Source of the DNA: an uncultured Steroidobacter sp.
GTDB taxonomy: Bacteria > Pseudomonadota > Gammaproteobacteria > Steroidobacterales > Steroidobacteraceae
Length of the DNA stretch: 64,000 nucleotides
Assembly (NCBI GenBank): GCA_938008435.1
Contig: CALLKK010000012.1
Span: forward strand, 173,697-237,696
Direction: 5' to 3'
Part shown: piece after piece, positions 12,140-20,636 of the stretch
Numbering within the stretch: the stretch's first letter is position 1
How the letters are laid out: each line of letters opens with the position of its first letter
Notes under the pieces: model-generated
The model's database searches: none
What the model was told of the DNA's origin: nothing
Seen by the model: the letters and a program-made list of their open reading frames with translations, nothing else
Position numbers and translations under genes: made by a program

Positions 12140-12353
12140 GGATCTCGAGCTCACGAGAGGATCGTTGATGGCCGGGCGCGACGAGATGCGTCCGACCGTT
12201 CGATCCGAGGTGATCGGTGCGCTGCAGGGTTACAAAAAAGGCGCACAGACTCAAGGCCTGTCGCCTGCAACTTGCTTGCCTGTCGCGCAAGGGTGAGCAA
12301 TGTATACAAGGCGGCTTGCGCGTCGGCGAGCCGAGCGCGCATAGCCGTCTTCG

Positions 12354-12599
12354 TTACTTGCTCGTTCGCTTCTTGCGCGCGGCGGTCTTGGTCCGTGCCG
12401 TGCTTCGTTTGCGGGTGCTGCTCTTTTTCTTCGGCACCTTGGCGCCGGCGCGGCGGGCTTGCGACAGGCCGATCGCGATCGCTTGCTTGCGGCTCGTGAC
12501 CTTCTTGCCGGAGCGGCCGCTGCGCAGCTTGCCGCGTTTGCGTTCGCGCATCGCCTGCGCGACCTTCCTCGACGCCTTCTTGCTGTAGCGCCGTGCCAT
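12354..12599 (-). CDS. Small basic DUF6496-family protein
   Basis: 81-residue, very basic protein starting MARRYSKKASRKVAQAMRER. The central block GKKVTSRKQAIAIGLSQARR is the DUF6496 core, and the tail is rich in Lys, Arg, Ser and Thr like eukaryotic H1 or bacterial AlgP/HupB tails. GAGGAG lies 7 bases before the ATG. The family is widespread and uncharacterised. The composition suggests binding to nucleic acid, perhaps in stationary or stress conditions, but that is inference. Two other proteins within 11 kb also carry Lys/Arg/Ala-rich tails (18417-18704 and 22622-23236). Confidence 0.85.
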   Translation of the reverse strand: MARRYSKKASRKVAQAMRERKRGKLRSGRSGKKVTSRKQAIAIGLSQARRAGAKVPKKKSSTRKRSTARTKTAARKKRTSK

Positions 12600-12690
12600 G
12601 GTGCGTCTCCTCGTGCGGGTGAGTCCGCACGAGCAACGCGGCTTGCATCTGCACTGTTCCGCGCGGCGCAAGCGCGGGCAGCGTGTACCG

Positions 12691-13890
12691 TCAGTAGATC
12701 AATACGTCTCTGCGTTCTTCCGCCCAAGAGCGCTCGTCAGGGACGGCGAGCGCATCCAGATCGGCGGGCGTTGCGCTCGCGTCATCGACCCATTGGCGCA
12801 GGAGCTCGCTGCCGTTGATGACGTCGATGGCCAAGCGCGTGGTTTCGTACTCGTAGGGAAAATCGCGCCACAACGGATAGTCCGGGCGCAAACGTCGCAG
12901 CGCTTTGAAAGCGAGTGCTTGCAGTCGCCATGGCTTGAACGCGGCGTGGTCGTAGTTGTCGGTCTCGGTGTGAATGTGAATGCCGGCGCACAGCTGACCG
13001 ACATGCTTGTGAAAGGTCGGCTCGAACCAGCATTCGCGCAGCCGACAGCCGTGCAGCCACGCGGGCGCTAGCCGCTGCATTTCGGTCAGGAGCGCATGCG
13101 TGTCGAGGTCAGGGGCGCCGAAGAGCTCGAGCGGATGAGTGGTGCCGCGGCCTTCGGAAAGCGTGGTGCCTTCGAGCATGACCGTACCGGCGTAGCAGCG
13201 TGCCATCCAAAGATTGGGCGCATTGGGACTGGGATTGATCCAGGTGCGCTCCCCGAGCGGCCAGCCGTAGCCGGGCGCGGCATCGGGTTGCCAGCCTTCC
13301 ATCGCGATGACTTCGTATGCGAGATCGAGCTTGCGCGAGCGGACGAACCAATGCGCGAGCTCACCGAGCGTCAGGCCGTGTCGCATCGGCAAGGGGCCTG
13401 CGCCGACGAAGCTCTCCCAGCCCGGTCGGAGCCGCAAGCCTTCGATCGGGCGGCCGACGGGATTCGGCCGATCGAGCACCCACACTTCCTTGCGGTGCTG
13501 CGCGGCGGCTTCGAGCACGTAGAGCAGCGTGGTGATGAAGGTATAGATACGGCAGCCAAGGTCTTGCAGGTCGACGAGCAGCACGTCGAACGTATCCATC
13601 ATGGCATCCGTCGGCCGGCGCACTTCGCCGTAGAGGCTGAAGACCGGAATGCCGTGCCGCGGGTCGTGAAAGTCCGCGGACTCGACCATGTTGTCCTGTT
13701 TGTCGCCGCGCAGTCCGTGCTGCGGACCGAATGCCGCGGTGAGATCGAGGCCGAGCGCAGCCAACGCATCGAGCGCATGCGTGAGATCGGCCGTAACCGA
13801 CGCGGGATGGGCGAGCAGCGCGACGCGCTTGCCGCGCAGCCGCTGCTGCAAGCGCTTGGTTTCGAGCAACCGTTCGATGCCGAGCTTCAT
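12691..13890 (-). CDS. namZ: Exo-beta-N-acetylmuramidase NamZ family (DUF1343, YbbC-like)
   Basis: 399-residue protein of the family characterised in Bacillus subtilis as NamZ, which removes non-reducing-end MurNAc residues from peptidoglycan fragments. Conserved stretches seen here are LLAHPASVT, FGPQHGLRG, LYGEVRRPT, VDLQDLGCRIYTF and the NPSPNAPNL region. I see no signal peptide, so a cytoplasmic place in muropeptide recycling is likely. The gene overlaps the upstream DOMON-like gene by four bases (ATGA), which points to translational coupling. Confidence 0.9.
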   Translation of the reverse strand: MKLGIERLLETKRLQQRLRGKRVALLAHPASVTADLTHALDALAALGLDLTAAFGPQHGLRGDKQDNMVESADFHDPRHGIPVFSLYGEVRRPTDAMMDTFDVLLVDLQDLGCRIYTFITTLLYVLEAAAQHRKEVWVLDRPNPVGRPIEGLRLRPGWESFVGAGPLPMRHGLTLGELAHWFVRSRKLDLAYEVIAMEGWQPDAAPGYGWPLGERTWINPSPNAPNLWMARCYAGTVMLEGTTLSEGRGTTHPLELFGAPDLDTHALLTEMQRLAPAWLHGCRLRECWFEPTFHKHVGQLCAGIHIHTETDNYDHAAFKPWRLQALAFKALRRLRPDYPLWRDFPYEYETTRLAIDVINGSELLRQWVDDASATPADLDALAVPDERSWAEERRDVLIY

Positions 13891-14435
13891 CGTTGGGATT
13901 CCTGATCCAAGACGAGCGTGAACGCGTCGGAGTGGTGAAAATCAGGCGTCGCTGCCGGATGCGCAAGCGCCCAGTAAGACTTGCCGCGCTCGCGTTCTTC
14001 GAGCACGGCCGACAAGCCGAGCAGCACGCGCTCGTTCTCATGAAATGGCAACGCGCTGCGTTCGATCGTCGCTTCGAGCGTAAGGCAATTCACATCGAGC
14101 TCGGTGCGAATCGACGGAGCGATTTTCACCTCCGGTGCGCGCATGCCGGTGCGATAGTGGTCGAATGCGTACACGGCCCAGCAGGTCGACGGCGAGAAAT
14201 TGAGCTCGCGGTAGCCTGAATCGGAGGCGGGCTTCGCAAACAGCTCGAAGCACGTGTGCTGCCAGAGTCCGTCTTGACGCTGCGCTGGACGCGGCTCGGG
14301 CCAGACGATCGCAGCCGGGTCCGCGACGACTCGATAGCGCACGCGCAGCTGGTCGGGCGTCAGCTCGATGGCAGCTTCGACCGTTCGGATTGTCCCCGAC
14401 GGCGTCGATGGGTGCGGGATGAGGCGCGCGCGCAT
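13887..14435 (-). CDS. DOMON-like domain protein, coupled to namZ
   Basis: 182-residue beta-sandwich protein without signal peptide. The pattern LWQHTCFELFAKP, then YRELNFSPSTCWAVYAFDHYR, then YWALAHP and DFHH is typical of the DOMON-like proteins found beside murB or DUF1343 genes. Related DOMON domains bind sugars or haem, so a role in handling amino-sugar fragments is plausible, though no activity is established for this subgroup. It overlaps namZ by four bases and lies 28 bases after uup, so the three genes look like one operon. Confidence 0.8.
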   Translation of the reverse strand: MRARLIPHPSTPSGTIRTVEAAIELTPDQLRVRYRVVADPAAIVWPEPRPAQRQDGLWQHTCFELFAKPASDSGYRELNFSPSTCWAVYAFDHYRTGMRAPEVKIAPSIRTELDVNCLTLEATIERSALPFHENERVLLGLSAVLEERERGKSYWALAHPAATPDFHHSDAFTLVLDQESQR

Positions 14436-14463
14436 GGAGCAATTCTAAGCGTCGTGACGCGAC

Positions 14464-16278
14464 TTACGTGCCTCGCTGCGCGAGAGCAGCCGCTTTGGCT
14501 TCGAGCTCGCTCCAGCGCGTGAACTTCTCTTCGAGCTGCGTGTCGAGCTCGCGTGCCCGTGCGAGGTCGGCTTTGATCTGTTCGGCGCCCTGCTTGTGGT
14601 AGTCGGGGGCGCTCATGCGCTCGGTGAGCGCGCGTTGCTCCTGCTCGAGCGCTTCGATCTCTCCCGGCAGCGCCGCAAGCTCCCGCGTCTCCTTATAGCT
14701 CAGCTTGACGGGGGCGGCCGGTTTCGGTGCGGGCTTCGGCTCGGGGCGGGCTGGCTTTGCGGCAGCCTGAGGTGCGGCGGGGCGCTGCGCCAGATAGTCG
14801 CTGTAGCCGCCCACGTATTCGCGCCACACGCCGTCGCCTTCCGCGACCAGCGTTTGCGTGACCACGTTGTCGAGGAACGTGCGATCGTGGCTCACGAGGA
14901 GCAACGTGCCGGCGTAGGACTGCAGCGTCTCTTCGAGCAGCTCGAGCGATTCGATGTCGAGATCGTTCGTCGGCTCGTCCATGACGAGCACGTTGGCCGG
15001 ACGTGCGAACAAGCGCGCAAGGAGCAGCCGATTGCGCTCCCCGCCGGAGAGCGAGCGCACCAGGGATTTCGCCCGCTGCGGCGGAAACAGGAAGTCGCCG
15101 AGGTAGCTCATCACGTGTTTGCGCTCGCCGCCGATCTCGATCCAATCCGAGCCGGGGCTGATCGTTTCGATGAGCGACTTGTCCGGATCGAGCTGCTCGC
15201 GCAGCTGATCGAAGTAGGCAACCTGCACATTCGTGCCGAGTCGCACGCGCCCGGCGTCCGGCGCGAGCTTGCCGAGGATGAGCTTGATCAATGTCGATTT
15301 GCCGATGCCGTTCGGACCGATGAGTCCCCAGCGGTCGCCGCGTTGTATACGCAGCGACAGGTCGCGCGCGATCACGCGGTCGCCGAAACGCTTGTTGACC
15401 GCTTCGAGCTCGGCGACGAGCTTGCCCGAGCGTTCGCCCTCGTCGAGCGAGAGCTTGACCTTACCCATGCGCTCGCGGCGTGCGGCGCGTTGCTCGCGCA
15501 GCTGCTCCAGCCGGCGCACGCGGCCCTCATTGCGGGTGCGGCGCGCCTCGACGCCCTTGCGGATCCACGCCTCTTCCTGCGCCCAGAACTTGTCGAACTT
15601 GCGATTGGCGATTTCTTCTGCGGCGAGCTGGTCCGACTTGCGCGCTTCGTACGCGGCAAAGTTGCCGGGGTACGAGCGCAGCAGACCACGATCGAGCTCG
15701 ACGATGCGCGTGGCGATCCGATCGAGAAAGGCACGGTCGTGCGTGATGACGATCGCAGTGGGGCCTTCGAGCAGCAGCTCCTCGAGCGCGAGGATGCCGT
15801 CGATGTCGAGGTGGTTCGTCGGCTCATCGAGCAAGAGCAGGTCGGGTTGCAGCGCGAAGGCGAGCGCCAATGCAGCACGCTTGCGTTCGCCGCCGGAGGC
15901 CGAGTGCGGCGAGCGCTCGGCCGCCACGCCGAGGCGATGGAGATATTCGGTGAGTCGCGCCTCGGTGCTCCAACGCTCGCGCTCCTCGCCCAAGCTCGCG
16001 AGCCGGCCCTTGATGCTCAAGCTGTCGCGCATGGTGGGTGCTTCCGGCAATTCCGGTTCCTGTTCGACCAAGACGATGTTGAGCCCTGTCGCGACCGCAA
16101 GCTCGCCGTCATCCAATGCAATGCGCCCGGCGATTGCTTTGAGCAGGGACGATTTCCCGGTGCCGTTGCGTCCGATCAATCCGATCCGCTCGCCGCGTTC
16201 GAGCGAGAGCTGGGCGCGGTCGAGCAACGGATGTAGCCCGAACGCGAGCTCGGCGTTGCGAAGAGAAAGAAGCGCCAT
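14464..16278 (-). CDS. uup: ABC-F family ATPase Uup
   Basis: 604-residue soluble protein with two ABC domains and no membrane segment. The first Walker A is GRNGTGKSS (residues 36-44) with signature SASGGERKR and Walker B LLLLDEPTNHLD. The second has GPNGIGKST, SLSGGERNR and LVMDEPTNDLD. The last 80 or so residues form the charged coiled coil that distinguishes Uup from EttA, YheS and YbiT. Uup acts on ribosomes and affects transposon excision and stalled replication or recombination intermediates. The start at 16278 (MALLSLRNAELAFG) matches the family. The open frame upstream is unrelated. Confidence 0.95.
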   Translation of the reverse strand: MALLSLRNAELAFGLHPLLDRAQLSLERGERIGLIGRNGTGKSSLLKAIAGRIALDDGELAVATGLNIVLVEQEPELPEAPTMRDSLSIKGRLASLGEERERWSTEARLTEYLHRLGVAAERSPHSASGGERKRAALALAFALQPDLLLLDEPTNHLDIDGILALEELLLEGPTAIVITHDRAFLDRIATRIVELDRGLLRSYPGNFAAYEARKSDQLAAEEIANRKFDKFWAQEEAWIRKGVEARRTRNEGRVRRLEQLREQRAARRERMGKVKLSLDEGERSGKLVAELEAVNKRFGDRVIARDLSLRIQRGDRWGLIGPNGIGKSTLIKLILGKLAPDAGRVRLGTNVQVAYFDQLREQLDPDKSLIETISPGSDWIEIGGERKHVMSYLGDFLFPPQRAKSLVRSLSGGERNRLLLARLFARPANVLVMDEPTNDLDIESLELLEETLQSYAGTLLLVSHDRTFLDNVVTQTLVAEGDGVWREYVGGYSDYLAQRPAAPQAAAKPARPEPKPAPKPAAPVKLSYKETRELAALPGEIEALEQEQRALTERMSAPDYHKQGAEQIKADLARARELDTQLEEKFTRWSELEAKAAALAQRGT

Positions 16279-16523
16279 GACCTCGAAGCGATAGCTCAAG
16301 AAAAGCAGATCGTAGGGCTGCAAGCGTACCAATGTTGGCCGTGCGCTGTCCTTCGATTGAACGCATCGGCACCCGGCCGTTGGAGCCGATGCCCATTCGA
16401 CTCCACTCCGCTCATGCGAGTGCACCGCGCGACGAGTCGTTGCAACCTTGAGCGGCGCGACGGCATCTCAAGGGATGCACGGAGTTGATCTGTCGAACCG
16501 GAACCAGAGTTAAGGAGAGCGTC

Positions 16524-16682
16524 ATGACGACGGTGAGATTTTTCCCGAATGTTGCGCGCAGTGCGATTTGTATGGTGCTGGCGGCGTTGACGGTCAGCGT
16601 CGGCTTGACGCTGGGGGTCATGGCCTCGAATGAGGCATTGAACATGGCGCAACGCGCGGAAGTCATCGTCGAAGTCGCATGA
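16524..16682 (+). CDS. Small single-span membrane or secreted protein, unknown
   Basis: 52-residue protein starting MTTVRFFPNVARSAICMVLA. A perfect AAGGAG lies 6 bases before the ATG, which strongly supports translation. One hydrophobic segment covers about residues 13-33, and a short polar tail (SNEALNMAQRAEVIVEVA) follows. It could be a membrane anchor or the remains of a signal peptide. I recognise no family. It is 124 bases before the barrel gene at 16807 and could share its transcript. Confidence 0.6.
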   Translation: MTTVRFFPNVARSAICMVLAALTVSVGLTLGVMASNEALNMAQRAEVIVEVA

Positions 16683-16806
16683 ATTGATTCACCGTCGGTG
16701 CTGGGGCGGTCGATGGATCGCTCCAGCGTCGGCAGGCGCCGAGAGGTACGTAGCCGAACGCTCGCATGATAGAGTGCGGCCCCTCGTCCTCAGGTGGGAT
16801 CGGCTT

Positions 16807-17499
16807 ATGAAGACCTTGCGTGCGTTGACCCTGTGTACCTGGGCTTGCGTGGCGGGCGGTGTTGGCTCCGCTGCGTACGGAGCGCAACTCGGCCCGTACG
16901 TGGGCGCAGCTTACGGTGTCACCGAACGCGATCTCGATCAGCAACCCTTCGATGATTTCTTTCTGAACGGCTTTTACCCCGCCAGCGCGTTCGTGCCCAA
17001 CACCCATGTCTCGTCGATCGATACCAAGGACAAGGGCTACATGGGTGTCATCGGATACCGCATCACCGCGCACTGGGCCGTCGAGGGCGTGTTCTTGGAC
17101 CTCGGCGAAATAACGTATCGGTCCACCGCGGACGGCGAGCTGCAGTTCGAAGAGCTCGACAACATGCCGTACACGATCAATTCCACGATCACGGGAAAGG
17201 TCAGCGGCATCGGTTTGCACGGCCTTGCGATCTGGCCGATCAATTATCGCTGGGAGCTCTACGCACGCGGCGGCGTGCAGTTCACCTCGCCGCGCTTGCG
17301 GGGGCGCATCAATAATGGCCTGATCGATTTCCGGCCGGACAGCGCGACGGACTTCCTGGGCGGTGTCGGCGTCGCCATGTCGGTTCTCGATGTCTACGGA
17401 ATCAGGCTCGAGTACTTGAGAGTGCTCGACGCAGGAGACTCGGGCCCGACCGAGCGCGACGTCGATTTCATCTCGCTGGGGTTCATTGTCGCGTTCTGA
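16807..17499 (+). CDS. Outer-membrane beta-barrel protein (OmpA/OmpW-like fold), unknown ligand
   Basis: 230-residue exported protein with a signal peptide ending near AAYGAQ. The rest alternates hydrophobic and polar residues in strands typical of an eight-strand barrel: LGPYVGAAYGVTE, GYMGVIGYRITAHWAVEG and WELYARGGVQF. It ends in phenylalanine (LGFIVAF), the BAM-recognition signature. The start at 16807 gives the signal peptide, whereas the upstream in-frame methionine at 16684 would not. No specific family is recognised. Confidence 0.8.
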   Translation: MKTLRALTLCTWACVAGGVGSAAYGAQLGPYVGAAYGVTERDLDQQPFDDFFLNGFYPASAFVPNTHVSSIDTKDKGYMGVIGYRITAHWAVEGVFLDLGEITYRSTADGELQFEELDNMPYTINSTITGKVSGIGLHGLAIWPINYRWELYARGGVQFTSPRLRGRINNGLIDFRPDSATDFLGGVGVAMSVLDVYGIRLEYLRVLDAGDSGPTERDVDFISLGFIVAF

Positions 17500-17753
17500 C
17501 CAAGAGACGTCACGCGACATATCGCCGAGGGGGCGCGAGTTGCCTCAGGGAGGAGGCTGGAGCCAGACGCGCGCTTGGCCCGCGTTCTCCAACCGACTTT
17601 GTCTCGACGTCAGTGACCTCCCTGATGCGATAGCGTCCTACTTGATGCGTGAACATCCTCCCGAACGCATCAGTCCCAGCCTCCAACTCTCTCACGGACC
17701 CTGAGGCGCGTGCCGAGCGTTCAGGACCCACAGACATTCGCTCGGAGATGATC

Positions 17754-18068
17754 ATGTCTAGTGTCGATCCGGCCCGAACACGAGAGGTCATCACCGCGGC
17801 GGCGAGCGCCGAGGTGCCGGCCGACAAGCCCGCCATCTGCGGCACGGTTACCCTGCATTGTGTCGATGGCGGCGAACCGTTGCGCCTTTCGATGCCCATG
17901 CTCGATGCATTGTTATTGTTGAATTCCCTGCGGGCGATCGAGAAGGAATTCTCGTTGCAGCTTTGCTCGGCTCAGATTGGCTGCAGCTTGAGCTCGGTCG
18001 AATACATTGTCGCGCAATTACAGCAACATTTTGAAGGCGGCGAGATCGCTCCGTCGTCGTTGAACTGA
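17754..18068 (+). CDS. Hypothetical protein
   Basis: 104-residue acidic-to-neutral protein with no signal peptide or membrane segment. GGAG lies 7 bases before the ATG. A central strand-like stretch (AICGTVTLHCVDGGEPLRLS) precedes a leucine-rich helix (MLDALLLLNSLRAIEKEF) and two cysteines. I do not recognise a family. A small soluble regulatory or binding protein is one possibility. Upstream in-frame starts, such as the GTG at 17649, would add a low-complexity leader without a ribosome-binding site. Confidence 0.5.
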   Translation: MSSVDPARTREVITAAASAEVPADKPAICGTVTLHCVDGGEPLRLSMPMLDALLLLNSLRAIEKEFSLQLCSAQIGCSLSSVEYIVAQLQQHFEGGEIAPSSLN

Positions 18069-18416
18069 CACGCAATGCGTCGCGGAACATACCTATAGGT
18101 ATCGCAGGAGTCGGTATCGAGGTTGCGATGACGCTTGGTGTCTCACGCGTGACAGTGTTATCAGCAAAATGAATAACTCGGGCTCAATAAGTCAGATTCG
18201 AACTCCGCGCAGGTGGATTCGCATGCTGTTGAAAGAATTTGGTCGTTTTTTCAAGCATGCACTTCACAAACAAGCGCACGTATTTGGTTTGGGTGCAGTC
18301 GATAGATAAATCGCGTAAGCTTTACCAGATAGCTATTCGTCGCGTGTGACTATACGATCATAGGCATCGCGGCAACTTCGATATGCAACGAATCAGAGAC
18401 TCTGGAGGAAGACACG
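18069..18416. promoter_or_regulatory. AT-rich intergenic region with two palindromes, upstream of the SANT-like gene
   Basis: This 348-base stretch has no gene and is clearly more AT-rich than its surroundings. It contains a perfect 14-base palindrome, ATACCTATAGGTAT, at 18089-18102. A longer imperfect inverted repeat with GCATGC ends and TTGAA/TTCAA inner arms lies at 18221-18260. The palindromes look like operators and the low GC fits a promoter region for the gene at 18417. No protein can be assigned to either site. Confidence 0.45.
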
Positions 18417-18704
18417 ATGGCACGAGCGAAATCGAAAACACGTTCCACCGCAGGGCGCCGAGGCGCAACGCGCCGCAGCGTAGCGCGTGGCGGTGCTGGT
18501 GCGCGTAGTGCGAAACGGTCTGCTCGTGCTTCGAGCCGCCAGAATCGCTGGTCCGCGCAGGAAGATCGCCAATTGCGCACGATGGTGAAGCAGGGCTATC
18601 CCATTCGCGACATCGTCGCTGCTTTGGGTCGTACCGAGAGCGCCGTGCGGCAGCACGTGTACAAGCTCGGGCTGGTGCTCCGCGGGCGTAAGCGCCGCTA
18701 TTGA
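18417..18704 (+). CDS. Small basic protein: H1-like N-terminal tail plus SANT/GcrA-like DNA-binding helix-turn-helix
   Basis: 95-residue protein in two parts. Residues 1-42 are almost only Arg, Lys, Ala, Ser, Gly and Thr, like a histone tail. Residues 44-87 form a Myb/SANT-type or GcrA-like helix-turn-helix: W44 and the ED pair in NRWSAQEDRQLRTMV, then GYPIRDIVAALGRTESAV and YKLGL. GAGGAA precedes the ATG by about 8 bases. The layout suggests a DNA-binding architectural or regulatory protein, since the basic tail could grip DNA non-specifically. No target is known. It lies alone behind an AT-rich region with palindromes, which might include an autoregulatory site. Confidence 0.75.
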   Translation: MARAKSKTRSTAGRRGATRRSVARGGAGARSAKRSARASSRQNRWSAQEDRQLRTMVKQGYPIRDIVAALGRTESAVRQHVYKLGLVLRGRKRRY

Positions 18705-18859
18705 TCGGTTGCTGAGCCGAGCAGGCGACGGAGCGGCACCCAACCGCTTCGTCGCTTTCCTGTCCATCTTTTCCGCGCACGCCGGCAGCTCATCGAGATG
18801 CTCTCCGCGGTGCGCTCTTCTGATCCCTGGGTTTCTCGAGCACCCCGCGACGATCGCGA

Positions 18860-20005
18860 TCAGCCGGAGCGACGTCGCTGACGGCGCTCGATCTCCTCTT
18901 TCTCTTCGACTCCGGACGATTCCCCGATCTCACTCAAGTTCTTGCGCACACGGCGCAATGAGATGCTGCCTTCCAGCGAGCGCGCGAAGGCACCGACAAA
19001 GGCATTGCTGAGCACGCTGCCGATCGTCTCCCAGATGTTCGTGCTCGGATCGTCGATCGTGCCCCGCAGGGGAATGCGTGCGGCAACTTGCTTCTCGGCG
19101 TCGTTCTCGACGAGATTGGTCGCAAACTCCACGATGCCTTCCCAGGCTTTGCGTAACACGTTGTCGTCCCGATCGTCCGCGCCGTAAATGTCCACGTCCT
19201 GCATGAGCGGTTTCGCATAGCCTGCGAAACGGCCGTCGGCTGCCGCGATCTCCAGATAGAGCTGAAACGTACCGGCTTGTGCGTCGGCGCCGACGTATTC
19301 GCGCAACCAAGCGTTGAGATCCTTGAGGTTGACGCGCTCGAGCTCGAGGTTCACGTCGAAGGTGGGGGTCTCCGCTATTGGGTCGACGCTGCCGCGCACG
19401 CGTAGCGGGGCGTCGGCGAACACCGTGGCGTCCACGCTGAAGTTGGCAAACGTCTCCTCGTTGCGATCCGCGACGTTGGTGAGATTGTCGACCGATGCCT
19501 CGATGCCGTGCGCAATGAGCGCGTCATCGCTCGCGATTCGTGTCGTTCTCAGGCGCACCGTGCCGTCGCGAATACGAATCGTGTTGATGTCGAAGGGGTA
19601 GAGGTCCGCGAGAAAGGTGGGCCAGCGGGTCTCGGTGCCGAGCTGCTGCTCGTCCTCGTCGGCGGACTGCACGAGATTGACGACGGGTCGGATGATCTCG
19701 CCTTCGGCAACGAGCGCGCCCTTGAGGAGACTGCGCCATTCGAGCGAAAGCTGCATCCTGTCGCAGTCGAAGAACGCTTCCTGTTCGTCGGCGTCGGTGG
19801 TGCGCACGATGTGCACGCCGTCGGCGGCAATGGCGCCGCGCCAGATGGCAAGATCGATATCGTCGATCTGGCCGGCATAGCCGTCGAGCGCTGCAAGCTG
19901 CCGGTTGAGAAACGTTTCGATGACGTGAGGAAGCGCGATCCTCGCGCCCGCCAGAATCGTCAGAACGATGCCTACGCTGAGCAGGATCCGGTTCCGTCGC
20001 CACAT
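18860..20005 (-). CDS. AsmA-like DUF748 envelope protein
   Basis: 381-residue protein with one N-terminal membrane segment (ILLSVGIVLTILAGARIALP), then a periplasmic region of repeating beta-strands typical of AsmA-like bridge proteins of the DUF748 family (IDDIDLAIWRGAIAADGV, INTIRIRDGTVRLR). Large relatives carry lipid between the membranes. This one is short and lacks a long repeat array, so a lipid-transfer role is uncertain. It ends in a charged tail (EEKEEIERRQRRRSG). AGGAGG lies 9 bases before the ATG at 20005. Confidence 0.75.
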   Translation of the reverse strand: MWRRNRILLSVGIVLTILAGARIALPHVIETFLNRQLAALDGYAGQIDDIDLAIWRGAIAADGVHIVRTTDADEQEAFFDCDRMQLSLEWRSLLKGALVAEGEIIRPVVNLVQSADEDEQQLGTETRWPTFLADLYPFDINTIRIRDGTVRLRTTRIASDDALIAHGIEASVDNLTNVADRNEETFANFSVDATVFADAPLRVRGSVDPIAETPTFDVNLELERVNLKDLNAWLREYVGADAQAGTFQLYLEIAAADGRFAGYAKPLMQDVDIYGADDRDDNVLRKAWEGIVEFATNLVENDAEKQVAARIPLRGTIDDPSTNIWETIGSVLSNAFVGAFARSLEGSISLRRVRKNLSEIGESSGVEEKEEIERRQRRRSG

Positions 20006-20107
20006 CGCAGATGTCCTCCTGCTTGGAGACAACGCGGCGCGGTGTCACCGAGGTCCGTCGCGTGGGTCGCGCGCGCGTGAGCGTTGCTGCGCGTTCAATA
20101 CAGCCCC

Positions 20108-20572
20108 TTACACCGGCTGGTTCACCATCAGATAGAAAATCACGACCACGGCCATGAAAGCGATGACGCCGAGGGCGGTCCAGGCACGTAGATAGCGCCA
20201 ATAGCGTTCGGGCAATTCGCTTTCGGTGCGCGCGGCAATGGCGGCCATGTCACGCATCTTGATCTGCAACCAGACGACCGGCAGCCAGGCGGCGCCTGCG
20301 ACGAAATACAGCACGATCGACCAGAGGATCCAGGCGCTCGTCAACGGATATCCAACGAGGTGTATGAGGTAAAGACCGGTCAGCGGCTGGATGATGACGG
20401 TCGGGGTGGTGAACGCCCAGTCGGCGATGACGACATATCGGGTCACCACGGCGATCGCGCGCACGTCTCGGGAGAGGCTTGCGAAGAACATGTAGAAAGC
20501 CGATCCCAGGCCGGTACCGAAGAGCAGCGTCGAGGACAGGATGTGGAGCCACTTGGCGGTGAGATAGGTCAT
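20108..20572 (-). CDS. DUF2269 integral membrane protein
   Basis: 154-residue membrane protein with four hydrophobic segments, beginning MTYLTAKWLHILSSTLLFGT, the DUF2269 signature. Conserved polar spots include the early WLH and the RYWRYLRAW segment before the last span. The function is unknown. It lies 64 bases downstream of the SDR-DoxX gene on the same strand, a neighbourhood also seen in related proteobacteria, so the two may act together at the membrane. Confidence 0.85.
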   Translation of the reverse strand: MTYLTAKWLHILSSTLLFGTGLGSAFYMFFASLSRDVRAIAVVTRYVVIADWAFTTPTVIIQPLTGLYLIHLVGYPLTSAWILWSIVLYFVAGAAWLPVVWLQIKMRDMAAIAARTESELPERYWRYLRAWTALGVIAFMAVVVIFYLMVNQPV

Positions 20573-20636
20573 GGCGGCAGGAGGACTGAGACGATGGTAC
20601 GAGCCTGGCGGCAGGCAGTGCGCTCGGACGTCCGCA

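Noticed and set aside
16495..16523. GGAACC followed by CGTC, suggestive of an ECF sigma-factor promoter.
   Set aside because: The putative -10 would lie at the start codon of the small gene, leaving no room for a ribosome-binding site on the transcript, although a perfect AAGGAG is present.
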